NCBI GenBank assembly: GCA_034190875.2
Contig: CM067348.1
Span: 10,133,052 to 10,197,051, forward strand
Direction of reading: 5' to 3'
DNA length: 64,000 nucleotides
Origin: Urechis unicinctus
Taxonomy: Eukaryota; Annelida; Polychaeta; Xenopneusta; Urechidae
Positions 1 through 12,230 of this stretch are shown in pieces; positions within the stretch are counted from its first letter, which is position 1; each line of letters starts with the position of its first letter. The notes below the pieces were generated by a model. The model was not told where the DNA came from. It ran no database searches and saw only the letters and a list, made by a program, of their open reading frames with translations. A program made the position numbers and the translations under genes.

Positions 1-4
1 TATA

Positions 5-60
<56 letters not shown>

Positions 61-128
61 TATATATAGTATATATATATATATATATATATCTATATAG
101 ATATATATATATATATATCTATATATAT

Positions 129-163
<35 letters not shown>

Positions 164-186
164 CTATATATATATATATATATATA

Positions 187-223
<37 letters not shown>

Positions 224-231
224 TATAGTTA
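1..231. repeat. (TA)n microsatellite
   Basis: Almost pure TA dinucleotide with scattered C interruptions. It runs in from the window edge, so its full length is unknown. It has no coding value. Confidence 0.95.
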
Positions 232-554
232 AAGGCGCAGCTGTCTCCGAAACTCGATAGTCAAGTAGTCAAGTAGTCTTGTCTAGGCCCGACCTTCTTT
301 TTTTTTTACACATGTGACCCAGATGACGGCACGTGACCGTTTCATTCGTGAGACCCTGGAGCGAAGTTCACCCTTGTGTGTACACGGTTTATGATTCTAC
401 TCACCATACCAAGATATATAGGCCAACACAATTCACAGGCACCTTGACGGTATATTTAGTCGTAATACTTCTATACTTCTGTCTCATGGGTAGTTAGTTC
501 ACCATGCTGCCATTTGCGATCGCTTGCGATTAGACTTCGTACGCGAAGCTGTTT
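232..554. other. unannotated spacer
   Basis: Unique-looking sequence between the TA tract and the minisatellite. I see no open frame of note, RNA or repeat. Confidence 0.5.
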
Positions 555-1131
555 AGTCCACATCAGTTACAGTTACAGACTATGTAACTGGTGTGGACAG
601 ACTGTAAGTTACATAGTCTGTCCACACCAGTTACATAGTCTGTCTACACCAGTCACATAGTCTGTCCAAGTCAGATACATAGTCTGTCCACATCAGTTAC
701 ATAGTCCGTCTACACCAGTTACACAGTATGTCCAAAGTCTTAGATACATAGTCTGTCCAAGTCAGATACATAGTCTGTCCACATCAGTTACTTAGTCCGT
801 CCGCATCAGTTACATAGCCTGTCCACGTCAGTTACATAGCCTGTCTACACCAGTAACATAGTTTGCCCAAGTCAGATACATAGTCCGTCCACATCAGTTA
901 CATAGTCTGTCCACATCAGTTACATAGTCCGTCCACGTCAGTTACATAGTCTATCCACATCAGTTACATAGTCCGTCCACGTCGGTTATGGTCTGTCCAC
1001 ATCAGTTACATAGCCTGTCTACACCAGTAACATTGTCTGTTCACACCAGTAACATATTCTGTCCACATCAGTTACATAGTCCGTCCACGTCAGTTACATT
1101 GTCAGTCCACGTCAGTTACATAGTCCGTCTA
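555..1131. repeat. 22-bp minisatellite
   Basis: About 25 head-to-tail copies of a 22-bp unit close to GTCCACATCAGTTACATAGTCT. Copies vary at a few positions (CACATC/CACGTC/TACACC, GTCT/GTCC) and some are shortened. The array stops a few bases before the deacetylase start codon, so it lies in the promoter or 5' UTR region of that gene. Confidence 0.95.
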
Positions 1132-1136
1132 CTTAA

Positions 1137-4084
1137 ATGAATCTGCTATGTGCTTCACAGAATAAGAGCATGTTGCTTCTGATCATTGCGGCCCTGGTGG
1201 TCGTTGGCATAATCTACTGGGTATATGAACCACTTGATGCCGAATTCGAAAAGCCATGGAAAATCCGGATGTTCATGAGAGTGGCGGATATCATTTTGAC
1301 AATCGTAAGTCTGGTTTTCTTTATCAGACAGATGGAAGAACTTAATACTTGTGTAGATTCGCTATCGGAGCATGTAACTTTATGGATTTACATTTATATA
1401 ATTGTGGTTTGTCTTTGGGCTTCAATCTGTGATCTGTTGACTTTAAATGCATTGCCCATATGAGAAGATGACAGAACAAATGGGCAACTGGTTGGGGTCA
1501 TTTGAACTTATATATAAAGCGAGCCACAAAAAGCAGAAGCCCCCATGTAATTTATTGTTTCCTTTCGACCCCATTCTTATCTTTAAAAACTGATAATTAT
1601 TATCGTATTTTTGCTTTATTTTATTCAGTACTCGATATTAAATAGGTACATAGGCATGTGAATGTTTTGAGCAAATAATCGCCAGGAACACTGATACCAA
1701 AAGATGATGTTTCATCTCAATAACTTAACTCAGATTCACAGGCCCCTGTTGACGGATTTATTTCTAGGGGATTGTGTATGAATTCCTTGGTATTGACAGT
1801 TTTGTCAACCGGATGAGAAAAATACATAGAAGTCTGCTTCAAAAGTCAGCCAAGAAAGATCCTTCTTTAGAGGTACTCATATTACCGTAACTTATTATCA
1901 TATTATTATCCGTAACTTATTATCATATTACCGTAACTTATTATCATATTACCGTACCATATGATAAACGATTTTCAAATAAACGCTGCTCGCCTCTGTT
2001 ATGAAATAACTGGAACAGCTCATCTGAATAGTTAGCGCTAATGCCTAGTGATGTGAAGTCATGAGTAGATATTCTGTTTTCAGATTTCTGAAAGTGAGAT
2101 TGATGGTGTACTTGTGAGGAAATACGTCCCTCTGAACGTGGGTAACGCCCCACTACCCGCGGTTATCTATTTCCATGGAGGTGGCTGGGTCTTTGGCAGT
2201 ATGGGTTAGTGAGCAGTAACGTGAAATTATGAACTTGGTCAGGACCCTGTTGTAGTTATTACTTGATAAAATAACTCTCTACAGAAGAATGTTCCATCCT
2301 TTTTTTTTAAATTAATGAAATTGTTAACATCTATATCCAAATTAACAAATACATTTTTCACACCGAATTGATGTGTAAATTCTGTAACGGGAAGTCAATA
2401 ATAACGGTGATATTGTTGTTGCATATGAATAATCATGCACATATGCTATAATTAATGCTTTCCCTTTCTTTGCTTACACCCGTAAACAAATTATCATCTA
2501 CACGACTATAATAATGGTCATTTGACAAGCTAAGATTCGGTGATGTGTGAAGACCAATACCCTCGGTTGTTTGCAGAGAGTGTGGACAACATTGCGCAAA
2601 GACTTTCTAAATCCCTGAATGCGGTGATCTTCAACGTAGAGTAAGTCCTCTCGCATTGAACCTATGATAGAATTTGCAAATACAATATTGCTGCTCCATG
2701 AAATATTGATTAACTTACAAGTTACTAGGCATTGACAGGGAAATAGAAGTCTCAGTTTTTATACATGACCCAGAATTGTTGTCATATTCGGCATGGTTTA
2801 TGAAAATATGAATCCCCGCTGTGACCCCACCCTAATCCTCACCGTGACCCCACCATTATCCCCTCGCTGCACAACAGCAGAATCCCGGCAAACCAATTTG
2901 CAACTGTCCAGGGGCCGCCATTTTGGAGGAGACTGTATGGTAATTTTGGACCAAATTTGGCCTCGTTTTGTCCGAATGTTGGCTTGATGTTGTCCCCGTG
3001 CGACCACAGATCACACCGAAGGTCAAATACAATGGTCCTTTGACATCCAGTATGTAAAGTTACCACAACTGAACCAACTTGGCCATTTCTTGAGCACTTG
3101 CTATCGGTATGCTTTAAAGACAAACAAACAATCATATATTCACATAACTTGTATCGGATGGTTCTGTGTATATTAGATACAGGATGGCACCTGAAGTGAA
3201 ATTCCCCATCCCGCTGGACGATTGTACTGCTGTGACGAAGTATGTGCTTAAAAACGCCGATCAATTCAACGTGGACTCAACTAGGGTAGCTATTGGGGGT
3301 GAGTTGTCTATTATGTTATTTTTGAATTGAAATAACTTATAAAACAGACATATATAGAAGTGGGATAATGCATATCAAAGATGTTCTTTGTGATAAAATC
3401 ACCATTGAAAGATGGACAACATGGTTGCTAGGTGACAGTGCTGGAGGAAACTTGGCTGCGGCGGTATCCATACGCCTCAGGGACGAGAAATTCACACCCC
3501 GCATCAAACTCCAGCTCTTGGTCTACCCTGCTTTGCAGCCTCTTCACCTCCACACACCATCATATCAACAGAATTCCCGGGGACCTGCACTTTCCAAACG
3601 TCTGATGACTTACTTTTGGTCGATGTATCTCCAAGGCAACTCCAAAAACTTGAACACCTTCATCAGAAATGCCCACTGTCCCCTCAACCCGGACAGTGTA
3701 CCGCAGCTAAAGTATTTAGACGAGCACAAGCTACCCAAAGGCTTCAAAGATAAACCTTACAAGAAATCAGCATCTAATGATTATGATAATGGGCTCTGGA
3801 GGGAGTTGCAGCCGCACATGTTGAACCCGTACCTGGCTCCACTGCTGGCTGATGATTTGAGTGGATTACCTGAAGCCTACTTGCTCACCTGTCACTTGGA
3901 TGTTCTGCGTGATGAGGGGTTCTGGTACGCGGAGAGATTAAGGGAGGCCGGTAACGCAGTGACCTACAAGCATTATAGAAATGCATACCATGGCATTCTC
4001 AACATGCACACAGGACCTAACAAACTAAAGGAAGGGAATGAAATCATGCAGGATTTAATTGACTTTGTAATGATATCTCTGTGA
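1137..4084 (+). CDS. AADAC-like: arylacetamide deacetylase-like esterase (six exons, complete)
   Basis: An ER-membrane serine esterase of the hormone-sensitive-lipase family, expected to hydrolyse acyl esters or arylacetamides on the lumenal side. Exons are 1137-1304, 1768-1872, 2084-2204, 2577-2640, 3177-3298 and 3432-4084. All joins are GT-AG and phases match, giving 1233 nt and 410 aa. An in-frame TAA just before 1137 closes the 5' side. Met1 or Met12 could start; Met12 gives 399 aa, the human AADAC length. Residues about 12-32 form a hydrophobic signal anchor. The oxyanion motif HGGGW is at 122-126, GDSAGG at 194-199 with nucleophile Ser196, and the triad is completed by Asp350 (CHLDVLRDEG) and His380 (AYHG). 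These sit exactly seven residues after the human S189/D343/H373. EYRMAPE, typical of the family, spans exons 4-5. AATAAA signals lie at 4374 and 4385. The member (AADAC versus NCEH1-like) is not settled. Confidence 0.93.
1876..1957. repeat. short tandem repeat in deacetylase intron 2
   Basis: Three imperfect copies of a ~25-bp unit around ATTACCGTAACTTATTATCA, just after the exon 2 donor. It does not disturb the exon or its splice site. Confidence 0.8.
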
Positions 4085-5331
4085 GATAACTATACTTTTA
4101 CTTGTTACAGCACATTTTAGTTATAATAGTGATTAGGCGTTTGAAATACCACGACAGTACTCTCATACATGTTTGTAATGAGATTTTGCTAAATGACTGA
4201 TTAATTGTTTAAACATTTGGGTCACATTTGTTGCAATGTTTATGTACCTGAGATAGCAATTAGAGGCAAGCTCTTGATGTTTTATTAACAGCTATTTCGT
4301 TACAGATTAATATGCTGAAATCAGCCCTCCTAATGTTTACTATTTACGTTAAAGATTTGATTTGATTTTCTATAATAAACAACGAATAAAAAATCGTTCA
4401 AGCATTTGTGTTGTACACGTGACATTTCTCCATACTATAGCCAATGTTCCAAATCATAAGCATCTGCTGTTTCTAAACATCGTTTGTTGTCATTTAAACA
4501 TAATGGCGGCTGTAATATTATATCAGCGAATTATCTTTATTGGGAAATGGAAGAAAATAAACTCATTAAGCTACAAAGGTTTTTCATATAAGCTGCATTA
4601 CGCATGATCATATGCTGACGGCGAATTTTACTGCGGATTGATATGACTTTGCTGAATCTCTTGTCCTCTGAGAAAGTGTAATTCGTCTAAACATGATTCA
4701 TCCTCTATGAAGTCATGAGCATTTGATGTATCTCGAGGCTTTAAATGCAATAAGTATGTGAAGTTCCACGTGGTGGTTGGTTAGAGGGCCAATATTCAAT
4801 GGGCATGTTCATCATACGTACAGGTAATATACCAAATGGACTGAGCGCATTGGTGGCGCTATGATGACGCCCAACAATTTGAAGGCGTCATAATGAAACA
4901 TACGTACCATGTACGTTTTCTAAATAGCCCAAATACTCAAGGATCATTTAGTATTGATACAAATCCACCTAGACTATGAATTACATAAGTAATGCTTTCG
5001 ATTTTTTTTAAATAAATCGTTCGTTTTGTTATATACATTGGAGGCAGTCTGCCTATACGGAATGTCAATCGCTCTTTCTGTCCAAGTGTGTTTAGTTCTT
5101 TTTACGACACCTTTATTCTTTTTTCAATTTTCTGATGATGGGTTTTATAGGCAACTACCAAAAATGCCAAGATTGACACATTGAGAGATGGAGTAACAAG
5201 ATTGAAATTTGTACTTGTTATGATTGGATTTGAGCTTCGTATTGCAAATACAATATCGTTACCATAACTCTAGATAACTGAGATGCACTTGGCTTATGGG
5301 TACTCATATATATGTAAAGAGGCAACAGCCA
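4085..5331. other. 3' flank of the deacetylase gene and spacer
   Basis: The first ~320 bp is probably 3' UTR, ending near the AATAAA hexamers at 4374 and 4385. The rest is AT-rich with no coding or repeat structure that I can support. Confidence 0.5.
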
Positions 5332-5985
5332 ACAGGTGACATTATAGTCAAGAAGAGAGCCAACAGGTGACATCATAGCCAAACAGATGATATTACAGAC
5401 AAGATGTGAGTCAACATGTGTCATTACAGCCAAGAAGAGAGCCAACAGATGACATGATAGCCAACAGATGACATAACTGTCAAGAAGAGAGTCAACAGGT
5501 GATATTACAGCCAAGAAGAAAGTCAACAGGTGGCAGTGCAGCCAAGAAGAGAGTCAACAGGTGACATTACAGCCAAGAAGAGCCAACAGGTGACATCATA
5601 GCCAATAGATGACATAACTGTCAAGAAGAGAGTCAACAGGTGACATTGCAGCGAAGAAGAGAGCCAACAGGTGACATTGCAGCCAAGAAGAGAGCCAGCA
5701 GGTGACATCATAGCCAACAGATGACATTACTACCACGAAGAGAGTCAACGGATCACATTACAGCCAAAAAGGGAGCCAACAGGTGACATCATAGCCAACA
5801 GATCACATTACTGCCAAGAAGAGAGCCAACAGGTGACATTGCAGCCAAGAAGAGAGCCAGCAGGCGACATCATAGCCAACAGATGACATTACTACCAAGA
5901 AGAGAGCCAACGGATAACATTACTGCCTAGAAGAGAGCAAACAGGTGACATTATAGAAATTCAGCAGATAACAATGTAATCAATC
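5332..5985. repeat. 31-bp minisatellite with shorter variants
   Basis: About 20 copies of a unit close to AAGAAGAGAGCCAACAGGTG followed by ACATTGCAGCC, mixed with units lacking the AAGAAGAGAG half (CATCATAGCCAACAGATGA). Reading frames through it exist only because the unit lacks stops. Confidence 0.93.
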
Positions 5986-6156
5986 AGTGAGCCAGGTGAT
6001 ATTCACTTAGGCGGTTGTGGTTTGGTATATAAGTGCCTCAACATATACCAGTGAGTATATTGACACAAATGATTAATAATTGAATATTGTGTTCAATGTT
6101 GTAACTTATGTTCAGTGTAAGACGAGCGACGCTGACCTCATTACGTGAGGTGATAT

Positions 6157-6706
6157 TCACTTGGGCAGTTTGGTAATGACACCCTGTTTATGGCCATAGT
6201 GTTTGGTTGATGTCAGATCTCTTTTCCACTCTTCAACTGAGACTGTGGCAGTTGCCCGGCAATACCAGTTACCGAAATATTGTTGGCGCTCTGGTGACTT
6301 TCTTTGGCACTTGCACTTATGGCAGGTTACCGTAGAGGATTTCCTGGAGTATTTGTGACGAAATACACCATCCCACTCTCCTTCCAATCTTCGCATCCTG
6401 TATCGGTGTGTCGTATATGGCACAGGTATCGTTTCAGGAATTGTATGGTCGACAGGGTCTGGCTTCTGCAACAGTTGCGGAGCAAGAAATATTGGGATGT
6501 GTTTCCGTTTGGTCCTTATCTTGGATAAACCTGCAGTGTTTGGGGGTGAAGGGAACGGATGCTGGTCTTTAGCATCAAAACTGAGAGGTATGGGTTGAGA
6601 TGGAAGTGGTGGAGGGAGGCTAGAGACTGATGCTATGGCTGGGGTGGGGTAGGCTATACTTTGGGATAGCACAGTCCGTTCTTGCTCCTTGGCCCTCTTG
6701 CTGTAC
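6157..6706 (-). CDS. terminal exon of an unrecognised zinc-ribbon-like protein
   Basis: A minus-strand open frame of 183 codons including the stop. It begins at an acceptor (TATGTATGTAG, just above 6706) and ends in a stop at 6157-6159. The N-terminal half is rich in Pro and Ser. The C-terminal half holds CHKCKC, then GNWYC and VEEWKR, a Cys-pair pattern like the small zinc-ribbon modules that I recall from multi-copy, probably transposon-linked invertebrate proteins. No initiator Met is present, so upstream exons should lie above 6706; I could not place them. It could be a domesticated or decayed mobile-element gene. The exon is well supported; the identity is not. Confidence 0.5.
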
Positions 6707-8385
6707 CTACATACATAGAAGTCTTATGTTTATGTCTTATACGTTATACAAATCATATATAAACCAACATTATGAGTATATTAGATGATATAGTGTATCA
6801 CATTTACAGTGGATACAGTGGTTTCAAACTTTATGGTCAATACTTGTTATCAATAAAATAAAGTAAAATACATTGGTGAACTAACCACTGAGTCAGAGTA
6901 GCCTTATTGATCTCGGGTAGCTGTAGCGTAACTTTATGACTACAATAACAAGGACATCCTCTAACCCATCTTTCTTGAAAACAACACTAGCAGCATATCT
7001 GTGTCTGAATCATATCATATTCAAAGGAGCCATGTTCAAGACCACCAAACCTACTTCCACCAGGAGTCGAACCTGGATCATCTACCTTAGAGGTAGGTGT
7101 GTTAGCCAGTTACACCATGGAAGTGTGGGATTCGGGACATGGACTTTGAACATGGCAATCACTTTGGTATATATGAATATGGACCTACAAACAAAGAAAT
7201 GGTGACAACATGTAACACAGTGCAAGCAAGAGGCATTATATGAATGTAAAAAATAGTTTCCCATTGGACACCTATATTATGCAGTGGAGACCATATGTGA
7301 TGTTCATGCTAAGTACCAGAATGGGCATTGTCTAAAAATAGATAATGATAAACTTATATATACATATATGGAACTTACTCAGGGAAGAACCTCACTTCAA
7401 ATTAAACAGACAATAAAAATATGGACTACAGTATAGGTAATTAACATACACAATTGAAACAATACCTTATTACATCAGGAATACAAATGCACTGTACTTA
7501 AATACACCAATATGGTGTGTATATTTATCACCTGATTAGGACTGGGCAGCATTGACAGGTATTGGGGTGGGTGATGATGGGAGTGTTCTGTGTAGGAAGG
7601 TGGTACCTTTTAGCACAACAAACAGCCAAGAGTTTGTTCAAATTCTTTGTTTGGTTTTGAAGTTCCAAAAATATACACAGTACCTGCAAAGAAGTCGTAG
7701 AAGGACTATTGTGGTCCAAAACAAGACAATACACAAATTAGTACTTACATTGCAACAATAATCGTGATATACTATTATGATGAAGAAAGGATATGATATA
7801 TGCTCTATGAGAAACAAGGTAAAAAATCCTTTTGTGCTGAGTGACGATAAAATACTAAGCTGTATTATACATACAGTATGATGTGTTCTCTTGTCCTGTT
7901 GCTTGTGTTCACCTCATGTATGAGGATTGGCTGCCTGGGTGATAATGTTACCTTACCAGTGCCCTCTACCTCAGTCAAATGTGCCTTGGTGACAAGCTGC
8001 CACTGAATCAGTACACTGATGTCAAAATGCAGAATATATTTCTGTGTCAGACAGCTACATGGTGACCACCTTAAGAAAAGTCTATGAACCTTGGCAAAAT
8101 ATCCATATGACAATGTATATCAGCAACAAAATTTTATTTAATAATCAGACTTTTACTGAAAAATGACAGTTATACATGTATATACATAGCTATCCATATA
8201 TTCATTAGGACATTGAAATTGTATATAATAGTAACAAATATATATCTCATCCTTACTCAGTTTCACTGTGTTGGTACCTTATGCGATCTCATGTGATCTC
8301 TGAAATCATAATATCATAATAATTACGCAGATTTTGTATATGCCTAGGGGCACTCAAATAAGCTCTCTGAATACTCGATCACCCA
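6707..8385. other. spacer, possible upstream exons of the 6.2-kb minus gene
   Basis: Apart from the tRNA-like sequence at 7053-7124, I see only weak coding hints on the minus strand, around 7560-7680 and 7865-8113. Neither has a recognisable product or a convincing splice pair. Confidence 0.35.
7053..7124 (-). tRNA. tRNA-like sequence, predicted anticodon CTA (possible amber suppressor, or SINE/pseudogene)
   Basis: Read on the minus strand it folds as a full cloverleaf: a perfect 7-bp acceptor (ACTTCCA with TGGAAGT), a perfect 4-bp D stem, a perfect 5-bp T stem around TTCGACT, and a 7-nt anticodon loop CTCTAAG in a stem with one C-A mismatch. The A box TGGTGTAACTGG and B box GGTTCGACTCC match RNA polymerase III promoters. 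The loop gives U33 and anticodon CUA, which would read UAG. No 3' CCA is encoded, as normal for a nuclear gene. I see no clear T-run terminator straight after it. A tRNA-Arg-derived pseudogene or SINE head is as likely as a working suppressor. Confidence 0.6.
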
Positions 8386-9060
8386 GATACCTCCCACCAG
8401 ACATCTCCAAGCAGACATCTCCCAGCAGACATCTCCCAGCAGACATCTCCCATCAGACATCTACCACCAGACATCTCCCAACAGACATCACCCACCAGAC
8501 ATCTACCACTCTTACATATCCCATCAGATATCTCCCACCAGACATCACCCACCAGACATCACCCACCAGACATCTACCACCAGACATCTATCTACCACCA
8601 GACATCTCCCAACAGACATCTACCACCAGACATCTCCCAACAGACATCTATCTACCACCAGACATCTCCCATCAGACAACTATTACCAGACATCTCCCAC
8701 TCTTACATCTGCCACCAGACATCTGCCACCAGACATCTGCCACCAGACATCTACCACCAGACATCTACCACCAGACAACTCCCACATGACATCTTCCACT
8801 ATTACATCTACCACCAGACATCTCCCACCAGACAACTATTACCAGACATCTCCCACTCTTACATCTGCCACCAGACATCTGCCACCAGACATCTGCCACC
8901 AGACATCTACCACCAGACATCTACCACCAGACAACTCCCACATGACATCTTCCACTATTACATCTACCACCAGACATCTCCCAAAAGACATCTCCCACCA
9001 GACATCTATTACCAGACATCTCCCACTCTTACATCTCCCACCGGACATCTACCATCTGTC
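8386..9060. repeat. 14-bp minisatellite with a ~156-bp higher-order unit
   Basis: About 45 copies of ACATCTACCACCAG and close variants (CTCCCACC, CTGCCACC, CAACTATTACC). A block starting near 8675 recurs near 8831, so a higher-order unit of about 156 bp has itself duplicated. Because 14 is not a multiple of 3, all three frames cycle. The stop-free reading is a property of the unit, not evidence of a gene. Confidence 0.93.
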
Positions 9061-11915
9061 TGGTGTCAGTCATGAGACTATTATGAATAAAAGTGAAACA
9101 CCTTGATTAACCACCCTACCTGGTCTACCCTATCTGAACCCATCCCCCACCCCTACCACCAACAACACAAAACAATATATATACTGGCCCTAATCACCCA
9201 CGCTACACAATTAATTGCAGTAAGGACCTTGTAAGGTGATCACTGGCACAATAAGAACTGATTTCTGAAATGCATATAAACAACAGCTGAATTTGATTAA
9301 ACTAACCCACCCGAACCCACCCTCTCATCCTTATAATAACCAACCAACCCCTTACCTACAGCCACCCAACGACAACTTCCCAACAATGAACTAACCCCCA
9401 ACCCCACCCTGACCAGTTCAAACCAAACATTGCAAGTATCGGTGGCGGGGGCACTACTGGTAACTGCACTATGCATAGTCGACAGTTGAATGCAAGTATA
9501 TCTTCCCCATCCTTTCTACCAATAAACAAATCAATAACCTCCTCACACAATGAGCAGCTGCTCCAGTCGCACAATATCATGTATGTATGGGTACAGTATC
9601 CATAAGTGCGATGGTGACAGCACGGATTAAATACTGAAATATGCTGTGAGTACCCTCGTCAATAGCCCCGCAGGACCTTTGTTGACGGAATGTGTCAATA
9701 TCAGTCCGACCGGGATGACCCCATTAATCAACATGACCAATATAATTCCCACTGCACTGTCTGTAGTCGGCAACGAGGATCTAATACACAAATAAACATA
9801 TTGATACCAGTAATGAAAACGAAGCTATGCAACCGATCAGGTGTCAATGAACTTGAAGTAACACATTGACAGATGCGCCGCCACGGTCCGAATGAGCGAT
9901 AACACAAGGGGTTGACATTATACAGCCAAGTAATGGGGTCAGCGTCGTTCCTCTTACACTGAACGTTGCTCATACGTTACAGCATTGAACAAATTATTCG
10001 TGGATTTGAATTGTTTCTCTGAGTGGTAGTCTTCTGCTTACCACTCGAACCGCATGACACATAGCTGTGTTTTCGTGCTGTGTTCAACAAACACTGCTCA
10101 GTAACGATCTGCGAGGGGTCGGTTGATTCCCGACAACAAGAAAATTCGGATTACGAAAATTATCGTTTATCTTTGGGCAATAAACAATCCGAAACAATAT
10201 ATGCTAGGCTGACACGTACTGTCTCGCTTGGAGCCACTTGCTTTACCCCTCGGAATGAGATGATTCCAAAGCTCATTACCCAGAGGGTTCATATAAATTA
10301 AATATAATCTGTTTCTCTGAAAAAGATGCTCCCCCCTGGTTATCCATGGTGCCCTAAATATTCACACATTCAATGTTGATAGTAACGTGACCTAGTATTG
10401 ATCATAGTTACATTAATTGTTGGATTCTATGCAGTGTGGCTGACCCCGCGAGCTGAGGGTCACTTTGTCAGGTCCTCTGCCACGGTACAATTCACTTATC
10501 CCTTCTCGCTAGAATTAATTTGCAGTTCTGTTTACCACGTAATATCGCCACCTGGTAGCGAAGCAGCAAGTTATCTTGTGCAAGATCAAGTATGTCAATG
10601 AAGGTTTAGAGGTGCATTGAGGGATTGAAAGCAAGTATGCTATACATCACACACACAAAGAGTGACAATGCTGAATGATAAGATGCTGCGAACCACGCTG
10701 GCTGATAAGGCTAAGTACTCTCTACTGAAGCCAGCCAGAGGATTGTGAGGCCCTCACTAAATCACACTAAGGTAGCGGCTAGAGACAGGGTTGTGCATTA
10801 TGAGCAATGTATCAGTCACCGAGGTATTGGGTTGATTACCAAATATAATTAGCATAAGATTAAAAACGTTATGATGACAATCACCGCCATGGAAAGGGTA
10901 AAATTAATAGCGCCTGTAATCGTTCAACCTGTGGCGGCCATGAGAAAAGACAATATCAAAGCACAGGCTTTAATTTTAAAGCTACCACTATTCTTTGACC
11001 TAAGTTAATGATAAAAACAACTACATGTAATTAGTTATTTGTTTAAAATAAAATGGGATACCTTTGATTGAAAATATTACTGCGATGCGACCATTGACAA
11101 CGAATATGCCGCGCGATTTCTTCCGATTTTATTTTCGCTTCAACTTAAATGCTTTACATTCCTGATCGTATTCATTTGCATAACACTAGTTGGTTTCATG
11201 AAAAAGCCAGTGGGAGGGGGTGGTTAACGACCACTTCTTGTTGGGATCATTGAATAATTTTTCGAAGTATATTTCACAATTCTTTGCAAGATTGCGATCA
11301 CATGTCATCCGTTTTTAACAACCGGCAAAGGGCAAGAAATGGATGTACTGCGGTGGCTGTGGTCGACGGAGAAGTCAATCGAAAACATACATGATACAAG
11401 TATGTATTTTCATCCAAATCAGAAGTATAACGCACAATTAATGTTTAATGCTTCTATGCATACGAACTAAAAGGGTAATATTTATAAAAAGATATCTATA
11501 TCATGTTCTTATTTCTTGCTGCATCAAGATAAATATTTGAATTACAGTGCAGATTTTTCCCAAACGAGGAAGGAGGCAACACTGGAACTCGTCCATTCTT
11601 GTATATTCAATGTCACATTATTTTAGCACAGAACTGGTAATTGTACCTGGTAAATTTACCTAGGCATACTGTCGCAAATAGTTTTTACTCTATTTACCCT
11701 CTCTACCTTGAAGCGTCTGACCCGTCAGTTCCCCGTCAGTTACTCCTTATCTCCAACAAAACTCATCCAGGGCTACCTCATTTGTTAGAAGCCTCACGGC
11801 CATTAACATTCGCTGATGGGTGCAGCCTCCAAAAGTAACGATATATAAGGAAGTGAGTACACGCTCACAGGAGGTCAAGTTCACCCACCCTAAAACAGAG
11901 ACATCGCTACCCTTG
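9061..11915. other. unannotated region
   Basis: About 2.9 kb with no gene, RNA or tandem repeat that I can support. A short open stretch near 11,300 (from an ATG at about 11,303) ends after 30 codons and is not convincing. Confidence 0.5.
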
Positions 11916-12230
11916 TTAAAGGTCAACTACAACGATTTTCATCATTTCTTTATAATGTGTTTCAAATTGAAGATTAATAACTCATAAACCAACGGGGACC
12001 ATAATTCATTGCAACGGCATGCATAAGTACTAAAAATCCACCGATAAGGTTTCATTCGGAAGAAAATACGAAGCCATCTTCTCGATGCCATTTTGCCTCA
12101 GTTGGCCGGTAGGTGCACGTTGCGTGACGTCATTCCTGCTGCGCTGTCTCCAAGAGAATTTGACTGCGAGCGAGCGAGCGAAGCGAAAAACGATTGTTTG
12201 GATTTTAAAATTACACCGTTTTGACAAGCC

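Noticed and set aside
5332-5985. CRISPR-like appearance of regularly spaced repeats (also at 555-1131).
   Set aside because: Units are contiguous and similar throughout, with no unique spacers, in a eukaryotic context.
8334-9106. Two open frames (151 and 106 codons) with a repeated RHLPPD-type peptide.
   Set aside because: They are explained fully by the stop-free 14-bp minisatellite; no splice sites or non-repeat coding context.
12168-12184. GAGCGAGCGAGCG run as a CpG-island promoter.
   Set aside because: Too short and isolated; it lies inside the transposon, and no transcription start can be inferred.
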